64,000 nt of DNA, taken from NCBI GenBank assembly GCA_025677825.1, contig JAIXMO010000013.1, positions 496,001-560,000 on the forward strand, in the 5' to 3' direction. This DNA is from Helicostylum pulchrum (lineage: Eukaryota > Mucoromycota > Mucoromycetes > Mucorales > Mucoraceae). Under the pieces are notes generated by a model, which ran no database searches, was not told where the DNA came from, and saw only the letters and a list, made by a program, of their open reading frames with translations. Position numbers and translations under genes: made by a program. Numbering within the stretch: the first letter of the stretch is position 1; every line of letters starts with the position of its first letter. Below are positions 25,909 to 37,091 of the stretch, piece after piece.

Positions 25909-26798
25909 TAAATGTGTTAATATACGTTTTTTTTTAAACCATTGAAGCGTATTTTAGCCGAGTATATGCGAGGAAGGTTTACGGATTTATCAAGGTCAAA
26001 ATTCTTGTTCATGTGAAGTAGTATCACATCAAAAAAGTTCATTAAGCTCTATAATTAGAATAACTGATGTTTAGAATCGTCTTATTATTTACATACTTCA
26101 CTAAACTCATATGATCTGTGATATATTTAAATCAATGTCATGTATGTAAGCAATAACAATAAATGATCTACATATTTACGTAGAGACTGATCATTAAAGC
26201 AATATAAATATAAGCTCAAAATACAGCTATTTCATTATTTTCAGGGGAAGGATCAACGTACACCTTTGGTGATTTTAAAAAAAGTTGATTCTAAATCAAG
26301 TTTTTTTGATGAGTAGTTACTTTATAGCAGAAAACATATGAAAAAACGAATATATACAGTAACTACTGTGAAATTAAGACAAGTATGATTTAGCAAACAA
26401 AGGCATATTGTACTTAAGCATAAATTATGTTTGTTCATGGAAACCTTATTCATGTGTTACCAGGATATATACGTCGATTTGAGGAGCTCTTAATTCAATT
26501 GGTATAATTACTTTGTTCTCCTCCAAACATAAATTTAATATTTCTTTTAATAGAACGTCACTCATAACGTTTAATTTTGAGCAATGTAACTCAATAAAAA
26601 ATAACAAATGAAAATGCGCAGTAAAGGTTTTAATATGAGTTTCAAGAAGGGGCGATGTACTTTAAAGCGGGCGTGCTTCCTTCGGCATAAAATTCAATGT
26701 TCTTAGTTTCACACATGCATTTACATTTTTAACAAAATAAAATAAATCGTTCTCATTTACTAAAATTACCTTTTCTTTCTTTTTTATTCTCTAAAAAA
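25909..26798. other. Intergenic region upstream of ligase B
   Basis: This 890 bp AT-rich stretch lies between the ligase pseudogene and ligase B. No coding exon or recognisable promoter motif was found. Confidence 0.4.
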
Positions 26799-28809
26799 AT
26801 GGTTTTCAAGTCTAAACTTCCTTCATTTGTAGAGCCAACAACTGGCCTTTACCAGTTCCTGTTTTCCAACCCATCAAACGTACCAGATGATAAACCGATG
26901 TTATTTGATGGGCTCGACCCAAGTAAATTTCTCACATATTCTCAGCTAAAAGATTATTCTCTTCAATTTGCAGCTGGTTTACAGGATGTATGCGATTTTA
27001 AGGATGACGACGTTCTGGCTCTATACGCCTCCAGCCGGGTAACACTAGTCGAGATTAACATTCAAGTTTTGAATATCTTATTCATAACATATACATATTT
27101 TTTAATAGTACGAATACGCCTTGCCTTACTTAGGTACTATAGCTGCCGGTAGGTGTTCTTGAAAGATTTTTTTCTTAAAGGAATAAAGTATTAACTTTAT
27201 TTTGTTTTGTAAAGGTGGAGTAATAACAACAGCTAATCCAAATTATAGCCTTGAAGAATTATCCTACCAGTTCCAACAAGTCAAACCAAAGGTTATTGTT
27301 TGTCAAGAAGATAATATCGATATCGCTTTAGCTGCCGGAGATCTTTCAGGGGTTGAAAGAAAAAATATCTTTATCTTTGGCAATAAAGAAGCTCAAGGTT
27401 TTCGACCATTTAAGACGGCACTTATCAGAGAACGCAAAGCAGTGGTCAAGGATATTACTTTTGAGCAGGCTAAAGAAAAAGTTGCTATACTTTGTTTCTC
27501 TTCGGGAACTACAGGAAGAAGTAAAGGTGTTATGACCACGTAAGTCTTGTTAGAAACCTTACGAATATTTAAAGACTAAAATGCAACTCCAATTTTAGCC
27601 ACGCCAACATGACTGCGAATTTAATTCAATTTACTGCCTTAGAAGGAAGGTACCTTAACAAAAGAAATGATCGTATACTTAGTGTAGTTCCCCTTTTCCA
27701 TATTTTTGGTCTTACGGTTGTTTTGAATACTGCACTGTATCTTAGTTTGCCTGTTTATATTCTTCCTCGGTTTGACCCCGTAGATTTTTGTGAGACTGTT
27801 CAGAATTGCAAGATTACGTATATACCTGCCGTTCCTACTGTCTGCTTATTTTTAGCTAAACAGAAACTTGTCGATAAGTATGATTTATCTTCTCTTAGAT
27901 TTATTCTTTGTGGTGGCTCTCCATTAAGTGGGGATCTAGTTAGGGACGCCATGAGAAGATTACCCAATCTTTTGATTAAACAAGGTTATGGTTTAACTGA
28001 AACTTCCCCTTTTTCTATTATCGAACCTTCAGAAAAAACAATTCGTGGATCAACGGGTATTCTCCTTTCTAATATGACTGCAAAGCTTGTCGATGATGAC
28101 GGAAATGGTAAGTAAAATGATATGAATATTGTGCAATAGATAATATCTCATATTTACATCAATCTTTTCCTTTCTTTCAGAAATAAAGAGAGGAAATCGA
28201 GGGGAATTATGGCTCAAAGGTCCCAATATTATGAAGGTAGACAAATAAATAAAAATCAAATAGATCACAGATAACTAATATTTTTTAGGGGTATATTAAT
28301 AACCCTCAAGCCACTGCAGACTGCATAGATGATGAAGGCTATTTTCACACTGGAGATATTGTTGTTGTTGATAAGGATGAACACTTTTATATTGTGGATA
28401 GAAAAAAGGAATTGATTAAATATAATGGCTTTCAAGTTCCACCTGCAGAATTGGAGGGTATTTTGGTAAGTATAACGCGATAAAAACAATTAAAAAAAAA
28501 AAACCTAATTGTGTTGCCCAGATTACATATCCAGGAATAGTTGACTGTGCTGTTATTGGTATTTATAACCATAATTTGGCTACTGAAATGCCTAGAGCTT
28601 ATGTAGTTCTAGCAGAAGGCGTGTCATCATCCCCAGTACTTGCAGTAAATATTATGAAGTTTGTTGCGGATAAGGTTTCCCATTACAAACAGTTGAGAAG
28701 TCTCCTTTTTGTAGACAGTATTCCTAGAGGTCCGGCCGGAAAGATCCTTCGTAGGGTGTTGCGCGAGAATTCCCAGGAGGAAGATGTCAAAAATGCTAGT
28801 AAATTATAA
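26799..28809 (+). CDS. 4-coumarate-CoA-ligase-like acyl-CoA synthetase, copy B (peroxisomal)
   Basis: Seven exons (26799-27038, 27109-27148, 27215-27539, 27599-28107, 28181-28236, 28289-28465, 28522-28809) join in phase to 544 residues. Exons 1, 4, 5 and 6 have the same lengths as their counterparts in copy A. The ANL signatures [38 protein letters not shown] and [11 protein letters not shown] are intact. The C-terminus ASKL is a canonical type 1 peroxisomal targeting signal, which suggests acyl activation for beta-oxidation or a related pathway. Copy B has one more intron (27149-27214) than copy A and uses a normal GT donor in intron 1. Confidence 0.92.
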
Positions 28810-28883
28810 TGTCTTTAACCAAATAAATCGGAAATACTTTTAAGCTGCCTTCTTTTTTTACAGCTTTTTCTCTCTTCATATAA

Positions 28884-28992
28884 TACTTTCTCAGCTTTAT
28901 AGCACTTTCTCTGTTCTTATAATACTTTACCAAGTACTTGAGTGAACTTTATTATAAGAACAAAGAAAGCGCTATAAAACTGAGAAAGGGCT
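28884..28992. repeat. Imperfect inverted repeat downstream of ligase B
   Basis: The left arm (about 28884-28929: ctttctcagctttatagc...ttcttataata) pairs with the right arm (about 28948-28990: tattataagaac...gctataaaactgagaaag) over roughly 42 nt. The centre holds the perfect palindrome caagtacttg at 28931-28940. A related direct copy of the left arm starts near 28861. The structure could be a small inverted-repeat element or a transcript hairpin. Confidence 0.7.
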
Positions 28993-29483
28993 GGAAAAAA
29001 AAAAGGTGTAACCTCCAAAAAAAAAGTTTCTTTTCCCCCTTATATTTTCATATCTACATAAAAAGTGTTATTAGTATACATAAACGAATAGCTTCAGCCC
29101 GAGTCAAGCAAAAAGTTCTAAAAGAAGAGAGTAATAAAAAGCGAACCAACTAATTTAGAATAGAATGAAAATAAAAACCAAGGAATCAAGTTTCGGGTGG
29201 TACACTTCAGCAGTCTTTAACCTCTTTATTAGAGTCTTAAAGAAAAAAACTCATTGTACTTTATTCATTTTATTATCACAGTAAATGTACTGAAAACTAG
29301 TTTAGTTAACTAAACGTATTTTCGATTTATTTTCTTAAAAACATTATAATTTACTCTAGACCTCTAGGGATACTATTTACAAAAAGAAGACTCCTCGGCT
29401 GTTTGTAATGTTCAACCAATGTCATCTTGAGCCAAGTATTGAATAAGGACCTTTCGACAACCCATAATCTTTAAACAGTTTCA

Positions 29484-29850
29484 TCAGATAACTAAATATT
29501 TTAAAGATACCAATAACATCTCATACTTACAGAGACATTTTTCTTTTTCATTGTCCTCCTCTGGATATAATATTAATGAATATATAAGATACGGTAGTGA
29601 TGGGATCCAAGGAAGAATATTGGTTAATGTAGATAATATCAAAGTACGTCGATCAAGTAAAGCTTTAATTGACGGAACGGTCTCTTTCGTTAAAGAAAAC
29701 AGAGATAGTAGGTACAAAGATATTTTTGATGGTAGCGGCTTTGCGTTTTTCTTCTGCGGCATATTCTGCAAGAAAAAACGAAGCACATACACGAGCACTG
29801 GAAATTTCACAAAAAAAAGAGTATTTACTCACATAATAAATTATTAAATA
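29484..29850 (+). other. Protein-like open frame of unknown origin
   Basis: The plus frame at 29551-29847 reads NINEYIRYGSDGIQGRILVNVDNIKVRRSSKALIDGTV..., which looks like coding sequence up to about 29750 and then turns into low-complexity residues. The antisense frame is also open but has a less protein-like composition. No family is recognised and no full exon structure was found; probably a gene remnant. Confidence 0.25.
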
Positions 29851-29993
29851 TTAAGAAACATTCGTTTAAAAAAACATGTCAGTAGAAGTCATATAATGTA
29901 ATACAGCGGATTTATATCATGATACAATAATTAATGATTTTTATTAAACGTTGGATGATTTTGAACACCATTCTTCGTGTTTTTACCGGTAGC

Positions 29994-30281
29994 TTAGTAT
30001 AAAACTCGTTTATTACAGCTTGATTGTTTTTGGGATCCTCTGATAAATACATTAGCATGAAGCAAGTGAATTACATCATCAACAGTTTCCTCATCACTGG
30101 ACGCGATGTCAGTAGTTTCTATGTTATTGTTTTGAATTTTACTTCTCTTGTCAGGTCTCATAGCAATAAATGAGGGAGGCGAAACTTCTAAAACGCCACA
30201 TTCTCGGGTTTCTAGCCTCAGTTTCTTTGCGATTTGAGGTTGGGTGTTTTCTTCAGCCAACTGTTTCTCTTTTTTTTTCAT
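29994..30281 (-). pseudogene. Inverted fragment of the SUMO protease N-terminus
   Basis: The 95-residue frame contains ENTQPQIAKKLRLETRECG...VSPPSF and ends in DIASSDEETVDD. This parallels the first exon of the intact protease (NTRSRIAKLRKLGFQERDVSPS and IIDLSSSEEES), and the DNA similarity is visible by eye. No catalytic exons follow on this strand. It is a partial copy in inverted orientation between ligase B and the intact protease. Confidence 0.6.
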
Positions 30282-32007
30282 TAAGGTCCATCTTGAAAGC
30301 CAGTAAAAGAGCTATAAAAATATGTGTGAATCAAGTATTTTTTAGCCGTTTCAATGGTTCGAGACCAGTACGCCAAAGCTGCACGTGATTATTGGATTCC
30401 TTTCTGGTTTCAGGTTTTATACAGAAGGAGACAGTATTCTTCTAGTCCTTTGAAAGCGTTTGAAGCGGATCCTTGCCAAAAACCTTGCGCTTTTCTTTTC
30501 AGCAAAGTAGTTTTTTTCCACCTTTTAGTTACGGCAAATGTTATTCCTTCTAGTTTTAAAAAGTGGTGCTTAAACAAGGATAGTTCATGTGAATTTTTTT
30601 GTTTGTTTTTGTTGACTTTGTTTATTTTACTAAAGACATCTCTCATTAAAACTGCTTTACTGCGGTAACAAAAGATAGCTTTTCTTCGCTACTAGTTGCA
30701 CTTATACAACTACCTTTATTATTGCATACAAATATTATTAGCACCATAATTTTAATTAACAAGTATAGAAGTGAAAGTGTAAAAAAAAAAAGGGAAAAGC
30801 ATGTCTAATTTGTGCTACTTTCTAATTTTTGCATAGTTTGTTTACCTAGTAATCGGGCTGAGCCCTCTTGGAACGTTTCATAACATACACAAAGGAGTCT
30901 TTTTCCCTTTTTTTCTTCTTTTTCTTCTTTTTCTTTACAGTTCCTTATTTTTAAAGACTTACTTTCACTATGGTTAGGCTATGTAGCGTGTAGATCTTTA
31001 GAAATCGCAACCGTTCTTTGTATCTTTTTACTAGCCAATATCCAACGGTATTAGGCAGAGTTCATAAACATGCAAAAAGCAGTGTACCTCTGGAGCGTCT
31101 ATGTGGGCACCTTTTACCTTGTTAAAATAGTTCTTTTTTGGGCTTTTTTTACCCTGGAAGATTTGAGGTCTTTTTTTTTTAACTTGGTTCTACACGCTTG
31201 GAGTAATTCAGTTCTTGGGTTGTCTGGAGAAATCTGCATTGGAGCATTTGGCGGGTGACACCTGATATATACACGCTATATATTCACACCTTTTGATTAC
31301 TATTTTGAAGTCTGCTTTGCTGCTTTATTTGACAAGTACAGATTTACTACGGGTAAATCTATACCGCGTGTATTTTCCTTATAAAAGATGTCCGTGGCAC
31401 TGTTACCTGTTTGTTATTCTTTATCGCCATCTGCTCACTACAAATATCTCGATCCGTTTGTTATTCACAACTCCCTATTTACTATCATCTGATTCAACTG
31501 TCATTGAAATCTTCTCATTTATATAAATAGCCATTCTTATTCCTTTCAAATAATAAAATGACTTTGCTTTACTTTTATCAATTTTACTGGCTTAATAATA
31601 TATTAGCAAATATATTAGTGATAGCTGTCCCGTGAGTACTAGCTGCTATTTACACGCACTTGGCATTAGGAAACAAAGATAAACACTTTCTTTTTCTTTT
31701 TTTTACACACATAACTTTAATAAAAAATATATATTATAAAATAATATCTCTTATACTTTACTGTTTACTTATATAAATTATTGTCTTGTAATCAATAAAG
31801 ATCACTCAAGTACTTGTAGTATATTATTTTACTTGAACCCATTTTGTTCTTATGTATTTGTCTTTTACATGAAACTGGAAAAGGCGACTGCCGTTTACTG
31901 GGTTTGAACCCATAGAAACGCGTAAAAAAAGAACATTTTTTTGAATACCCACAGACTACTTGCTCTTTCTTATAAAGATATTTTATACCATTTTATTGCC
32001 TCTGAAG
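30282..32007. other. Intergenic region upstream of the intact SUMO protease
   Basis: No reliable gene was found in about 1.7 kb. Open frames at 30354-30668 and 30410-30646 overlap on opposite strands and lack motifs. The palindrome caagtacttg, also present in the inverted repeat at 28.9 kb, recurs near 31808. Confidence 0.4.
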
Positions 32008-33311
32008 ATGAACCCTCACAAAAAACAAATCTCGAAGAAAAGTACTTTTAATAAAAAGAGAAAGTTGACTAAAGGTAACACTCGATCTCGAATCGCAAAG
32101 TTACGAAAGTTGGGATTCCAAGAGCGTGATGTTTCTCCCTCTGTTACTGCTGTAAGATCTGGAAAGGAAAACGTAATTCAAGAGCAGAACAAAGAAGACA
32201 ACCAAGTAATAATTGATCTCTCGTCCAGCGAAGAGGAAAGCGAGGAAAGTCTCGAGGATAATTCCAATCCGTAAGCTATATACTTTTATTTTCTTTGTTC
32301 TTTAAAATACCTGTATTGACGTGCATATTTCTGAAAAATATAGCTTAGTGTTGAATTATGAAAGGATTTGTCTTCATCGAAACGATCTCAAGTGTTTGAA
32401 GGGAAAAGAGTGGCTAAAAGATAACGTTGTGGATTTGGCCCTTGCTGAACTTAGACGTAAACACGAAAAGGCAGGCCAGGCATATTTATTCAATAGTCTT
32501 TTTTTTTCTAAGCTTCGATCTATCAGAGAGTAGGTGTTTTTTTTTTCGTTTAGATGAATATTGGCTTTAACTAATGTTTTTAAATAGCTCCTCCATGGAT
32601 ACAAAAGATTACTACACAACAACTATGCGTTGGTTCAAAAACGATGAATTATCGAACAAAAGATTCTGGATTGTTCCCGTCTGCGATCAGTAAGATTACT
32701 CTACGCCAAGTCGTCAGTATATTAACTTTATATTTTTATTCCTACTAGATTTCACTGGTATGTCCTTGTGGTATCTCGCCCTCGTTCTAACAAGTAAGAA
32801 AAAAAAAATGAATTCATTTTAAATGAAATAGAAACTAATTGTTCATCATCTAGACCAACGATTACAGTTTTTGATTCGCTAAAGCAAAAAAAATACGAAT
32901 CTGTTAACCTGTTAAAGGCTTTTTTAAAACAAAAATACAATGCTGAGCATAAAGGAAAATGTCGCAAGATAGAAGTTGACGTTGCTAATGTAAGTCTTGT
33001 TTTACTATATTTGTAAACAATATTAATTCTATTTGAACCATTTAGATCCCCCAGCAAACAAATGTAAGCGATTGTGGACTGTTCGCTATTCGCTCAGCCA
33101 ATTTATTTTTAAGGAGTGACGCACCACGTTACTACAATTGTATTAAGGTAAATTTTTACTCGATTATAATTTACTTTGCTTCGTGCTCATGTAGATATTT
33201 TAGGATCCTGATAGTAGTGAAGCTGAAGTCAACAAGTATTATGATAAGTCACCGGTACCAACAAGAAAAACAGTGTTACAAAGTATCCAAACGTTGATCG
33301 AAAATCGTTAA
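32008..33311 (+). CDS. Ulp2/SENP-like SUMO protease (C48 peptidase)
   Basis: Seven exons (32008-32270, 32344-32529, 32588-32689, 32749-32793, 32854-32989, 33046-33147, 33204-33311) join in phase to 313 residues. The N-terminus is basic, with a SUMO-interaction-type motif VIIDLSSSEEES at about residues 70-82. The C48 domain follows: DLKCLKGKEWLKDNVVDLAL, then His186 in FHWYVLVV, Asp206 in VFDSL, Gln248 in PQQTNVSDCG and Cys254. All catalytic positions are present. Such enzymes remove SUMO from nuclear proteins or trim SUMO chains. The style is closer to Ulp2/SENP6 than Ulp1, though the protein is short for Ulp2. The broken paralogue is at 23662-24783. Confidence 0.88.
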
Positions 33312-33586
33312 TTGAGATTGTACAAAATATATCAAAATTGAAAACAGTAACCTTGTGTACTTTTGTTAAGTAGGTAGTTTTTACCTGAAAGAGGATATGA
33401 TTATTTTTTTTGTATAATATATATATTATTACAAGTGGAGCGTGATGCTGTCCCAAAAAATAGGTAAATGAGTTAAACACCAGTTTGAAAAATAAAATAA
33501 TCTCATTAAAAAAAGTAAAAGCTCACACTGATGACATTGTCTTTTTGTGAAATAAACGAGGCATGTATTCTTTTGCTTTATTAAAT

Positions 33587-34840
33587 TTAGTTTTCTAAAA
33601 CAAATCTGAATCTAGGCTTTCCAGCTCTGAGATCACTGATAGCAGTGTTAACATCAGACATCTTGTAAGTAGTGATCCAAGGCTTGATTTCTTTTTCGGC
33701 AGCGAAATTAATCATTTCTTGCATAGTAGCGGGAGAACCAGCGGCAGAGCCTGAAATTGAAATTTGTTGTGTAATAAATTGGATAGGGATGATTTCGGGA
33801 AATTTCCACTCGGGAGCAGCGACATTCATAAAATGACCGTTAATATGTAAAAGATTATAGTAAGTACTCCCTAAATAAGAAAAAGAAATTGTAATTAGTA
33901 AACTAGAATTTTTTTTATATATGACAGTTATTGTAAACTTACATTGGAAATCACTACCGGTTCCAGTACAAAGAATATGGGTAAACTTCTTTCTGTATCT
34001 GGCTAAATCAAATTCGTTGTGGGTGTTGATGTAATCATCGCAACCAAGTTCTTTGGCTGTTTCCTTCTTGTTGTCGTTATGAGACAAACCAATTACGGTA
34101 GCTCCCATTGCCTTGGCAAATAAGACACCAAAGTGACCGAGACCACCTAAAATAAATGATTAAATATTAGTAACCAAAAAAAAAAAAAAAAAAAAAAAAA
34201 ACGATGACAAGTAAACAATAATTTACCAAGACCCAAGACACCGACAACACTCTTTTCATTAACATTGAATTTCTTTAAAGGGGCATATGAAGTAACACCA
34301 GCACAGAAGAAAGAAGAAGCATCAGCGCTAGACATGTTATCAGGGACCTTAAAGACCCAGCGACCGTCACCTCTCCATTTATCGGCGTAGCCGCCGAAAC
34401 TTTTATCACCGTTAGGGTAATTACCATTGTAGGTACCAACGAAAACTCGCTCACAACAGTTTTGATGTCCCTCTAAACAAGTGTCACATTCTTGACAGGA
34501 GTAAGCGAGAGGTCCAACACCTCCACGATCACCAACTTTAATGTTGGCAACTTTATCTCCAACACGAGTAACGATGCCAACAATTTCGTGGCCAACAACA
34601 CAGGGAAAGGCAGTAGGTCCCCAGTCTTCATCGAGGGTGTGAATATCAGAGCCACACATACCACAGTGAGAAATATCCATATCAACGCTGTGTTCGTTCC
34701 ATTGGGGAAGAGGGAGTTGCATTTGAACAAGAGGTGCATCTAAAGAATTAAAAAATTAGTAAATAGAAACGAATTGAACATGATGAGGAGAGTGTAATAC
34801 CTTTAGTAGTTGCGGCCCATCCAGTAAGAGTATCAGTCAT
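33587..34840 (-). CDS. Zinc-dependent alcohol dehydrogenase (cinnamyl-ADH/ADH6 type)
   Basis: Four exons (34840-34801, 34739-34227, 34146-33943, 33870-33587) join in phase to 346 residues. Catalytic zinc ligands are visible in SHCGMCGSDIH (Cys39) and VVGHE (His64). Four Cys in CQECDTCLEGHQNC form the structural zinc site. The nucleotide-binding loop is GLGGLGHFGV. The overall pattern is that of NADP(H)-dependent cinnamyl-type dehydrogenases, which reduce aldehydes such as aromatic or fusel aldehydes. Cofactor preference is inferred from the subfamily. Intron 2 carries an A run of about 26 nt on the plus strand. The gene converges with the SUMO protease, with 275 bp between stops. Confidence 0.92.
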
Positions 34841-35565
34841 TTTTATTTTGTTTTTAATAGTCGAGAGAAAATTAGTTAATAAAAAAGAAAGCTATGCAAA
34901 ATTCTATCGCTCTTTTATACTATTTTTTTTTAAACTTTGCTTTTTTCTCAGCTGGAACTCAATACACTCAATTCTACTCAAAGTTAATGAATGCATATAT
35001 ATACAATAGCCTTTTTAAGTCTTTGTAGTACTGTATTATATATCTATAGTAGTGTATCTATAAGCTAAATGATATTACTGCTATTCTTTTTTATCGGTCT
35101 TCTAAATAAAGACAATTCAGGTTCAATTGTTCCCAATATGGAAAGAGCTTACGTCCTTTTTTTTATTTGCTTGACGCGTACCATTTCCTTAATAAAGATA
35201 TTCTTACGTATTTTCTATCCCAAGTTTCGAAACATACATATCCCTGTTCTTTAGTAGTAACCTTATATTTTCTGTAGACTCAAATGCGTGTAACGGTCAA
35301 ATTCAAACGTCATACAATCTTTTTATATGTATAATATGCATCTAGGATTGCGTCTACCTGATACTTTGGAAAGAAAAAACGTCAAAATAACTATATGTAC
35401 GTTGACAAATGTACCACGACGCACAGCAAATACTGCATACAGGGAATAATGCATATATACATATTTTATAAAAACAAAACACAGACTTCAATAGTAATTA
35501 GAAAATAATATTATAATTAATTGTAAAATGACAAGGTGAGGGGGGAATGGTAATATTTATCTTGG

Positions 35566-35609
<44 letters not shown>

Positions 35610-35625
35610 CGTTAATAATGGAGCT
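34841..35625. other. Intergenic region with (GT)n microsatellite
   Basis: It covers the ADH promoter side and the septin 3' end. A GT/GC alternating tract (gtgtgtgt... to gcgcgcgtgcg) lies at about 35565-35612, just downstream of the septin stop and probably in its 3' UTR. Such alternating purine-pyrimidine DNA can adopt Z-form. No gene is seen. Confidence 0.5.
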
Positions 35626-37091
35626 TTATCTTCTAATAGTACCACGACCATGTAATTGATACATGTGTTCAAGTTCAGTTTCCATAGCCTTGATTTGAGC
35701 ATGTTGCTCTTCAAGGTCCTTGTTAAGACGATCACGTTCAGAAACCAACTATACAAAATAATTTAGTAACGTATATACCAAAATAAATAAAAAAAATACA
35801 ACATACTTGAGCTTCCCATTGACGGAATCTATTCTCTTCATCCTTTACTTGCTTGGTAAAGTTCAAACGAAGTTCATCTTCATCTTCCTTAAACTTGGGG
35901 TTCTCATACTTTTGGAACTTGGGTTCACCGAACTTACGAGTACCCATTTGTGATTGACGATAACTTTCATAATGGGTTTCTTCTGTTGTTGAAATCAAGT
36001 CGTGCATGTGTGACCTAACTAGCAATTTTCTCAACTTTTTAAAGTCACAGTGGTCCTCATTCTCAACTTCGGCTACACCCCACGAGTATTCTCTACCTTT
36101 GACTGTACGGCCATCGCTGGTAGTGACATCTTGAGTAGAACCGATGATGGCGAAAGGCATAGAAGCCATGATGCTCTTGTTTACTTCGGTGATCTCCTCA
36201 TCCTCACTATCAATAGGGCAAGAGTAAACTTGAATGTGGTTCTTGGCAATGGAGTCCAAAATCTATTATTAATATTTTTTGTTTAGTAAAGTGTCATCTA
36301 CTACCAAATATACTTTTTTTTTTAAAAAAAAAAGAAAGAGACTTACGTTAAGCTTGTATTGAGCTAAATCCTTGGGAGTAAGGGTATCGGCCTTAGCAAT
36401 AACGGGGATCAAATTAACTCTGGAACCGAGGTGCTTCATAACTTCAATATCAAGGGCCTTAAGTCTATTGTAAAGTTTAATAGGTCGTATTATATATTTT
36501 TACCCGAGAAAAATACTTACGAGTGGCCAGAAGGTCTAATGAAGTAAAGACAAGCGTGGACTCTAAGATCAATAGCACCCTTACGAGTAGGTTGTTGCTC
36601 TTGAGCCATGAAACTCTCATGTTGATCATCAAGGAACTCATAGATGGGCATCCAACTATTATGGTTATTGACATAATCACCAAAACCGGGGGTATCAATA
36701 ATAGTTAACTTTACTTTAAAGTTCTTTTCCTCGAGCTCTACTATACATGTCAAAAAAAAACTTGTTTCATATTATTTCTCCTTTTTATTTTACCTGCTTT
36801 AGTGATTTCGATTTCAACAGTTTTTTCAATTTGTTTAGCATGACGCTTGTTTAAGTTTTTATCGTCTTTAATACCAGTGGTAAATAAAGTATTAACAAAA
36901 GTAGTTTTACCGACACCAGATTCACCTAAATATACACACAGTTTAGAGTTTTAAAAAAATTATGTTTTTCACTGATATAAAAACTTACCACAAACCATTA
37001 AAGTAAAGTTAGCACCACGCTTGGAAACAATCTTATGACGTTGATTAGGAAGGTGGGCAACACCAACACCACTGCTAGCTGAAGGAGACAT
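35626..37091 (-). CDS. Septin, CDC12-like
   Basis: Six exons (37091-36989, 36925-36794, 36740-36521, 36464-36347, 36262-35807, 35748-35626) join in phase to 383 residues. The GTPase motifs are G1 [10 protein letters not shown] (about 35-44), G3 DTPGFGDY and G4 AKADTLTP. The N-terminus [13 protein letters not shown] resembles Cdc12-type septins. The septin unique element and a C-terminal coiled coil ([26 protein letters not shown]) follow. Septins form hetero-oligomeric filaments at septa and hyphal branch or germ-tube sites. The CDC12 subgroup is my best estimate; other core groups are possible. Confidence 0.93.

Noticed and set aside
30345..30375. B-box-like ggttcgagacc
   Set aside because: No matching A box or cloverleaf; a single 11-nt match is expected by chance.
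31890..31915. tRNA-like T-arm (gggtttgaaccca, minus strand gggttcaaaccc)
   Set aside because: No A box, anticodon arm or acceptor stem could be paired around it on either strand.
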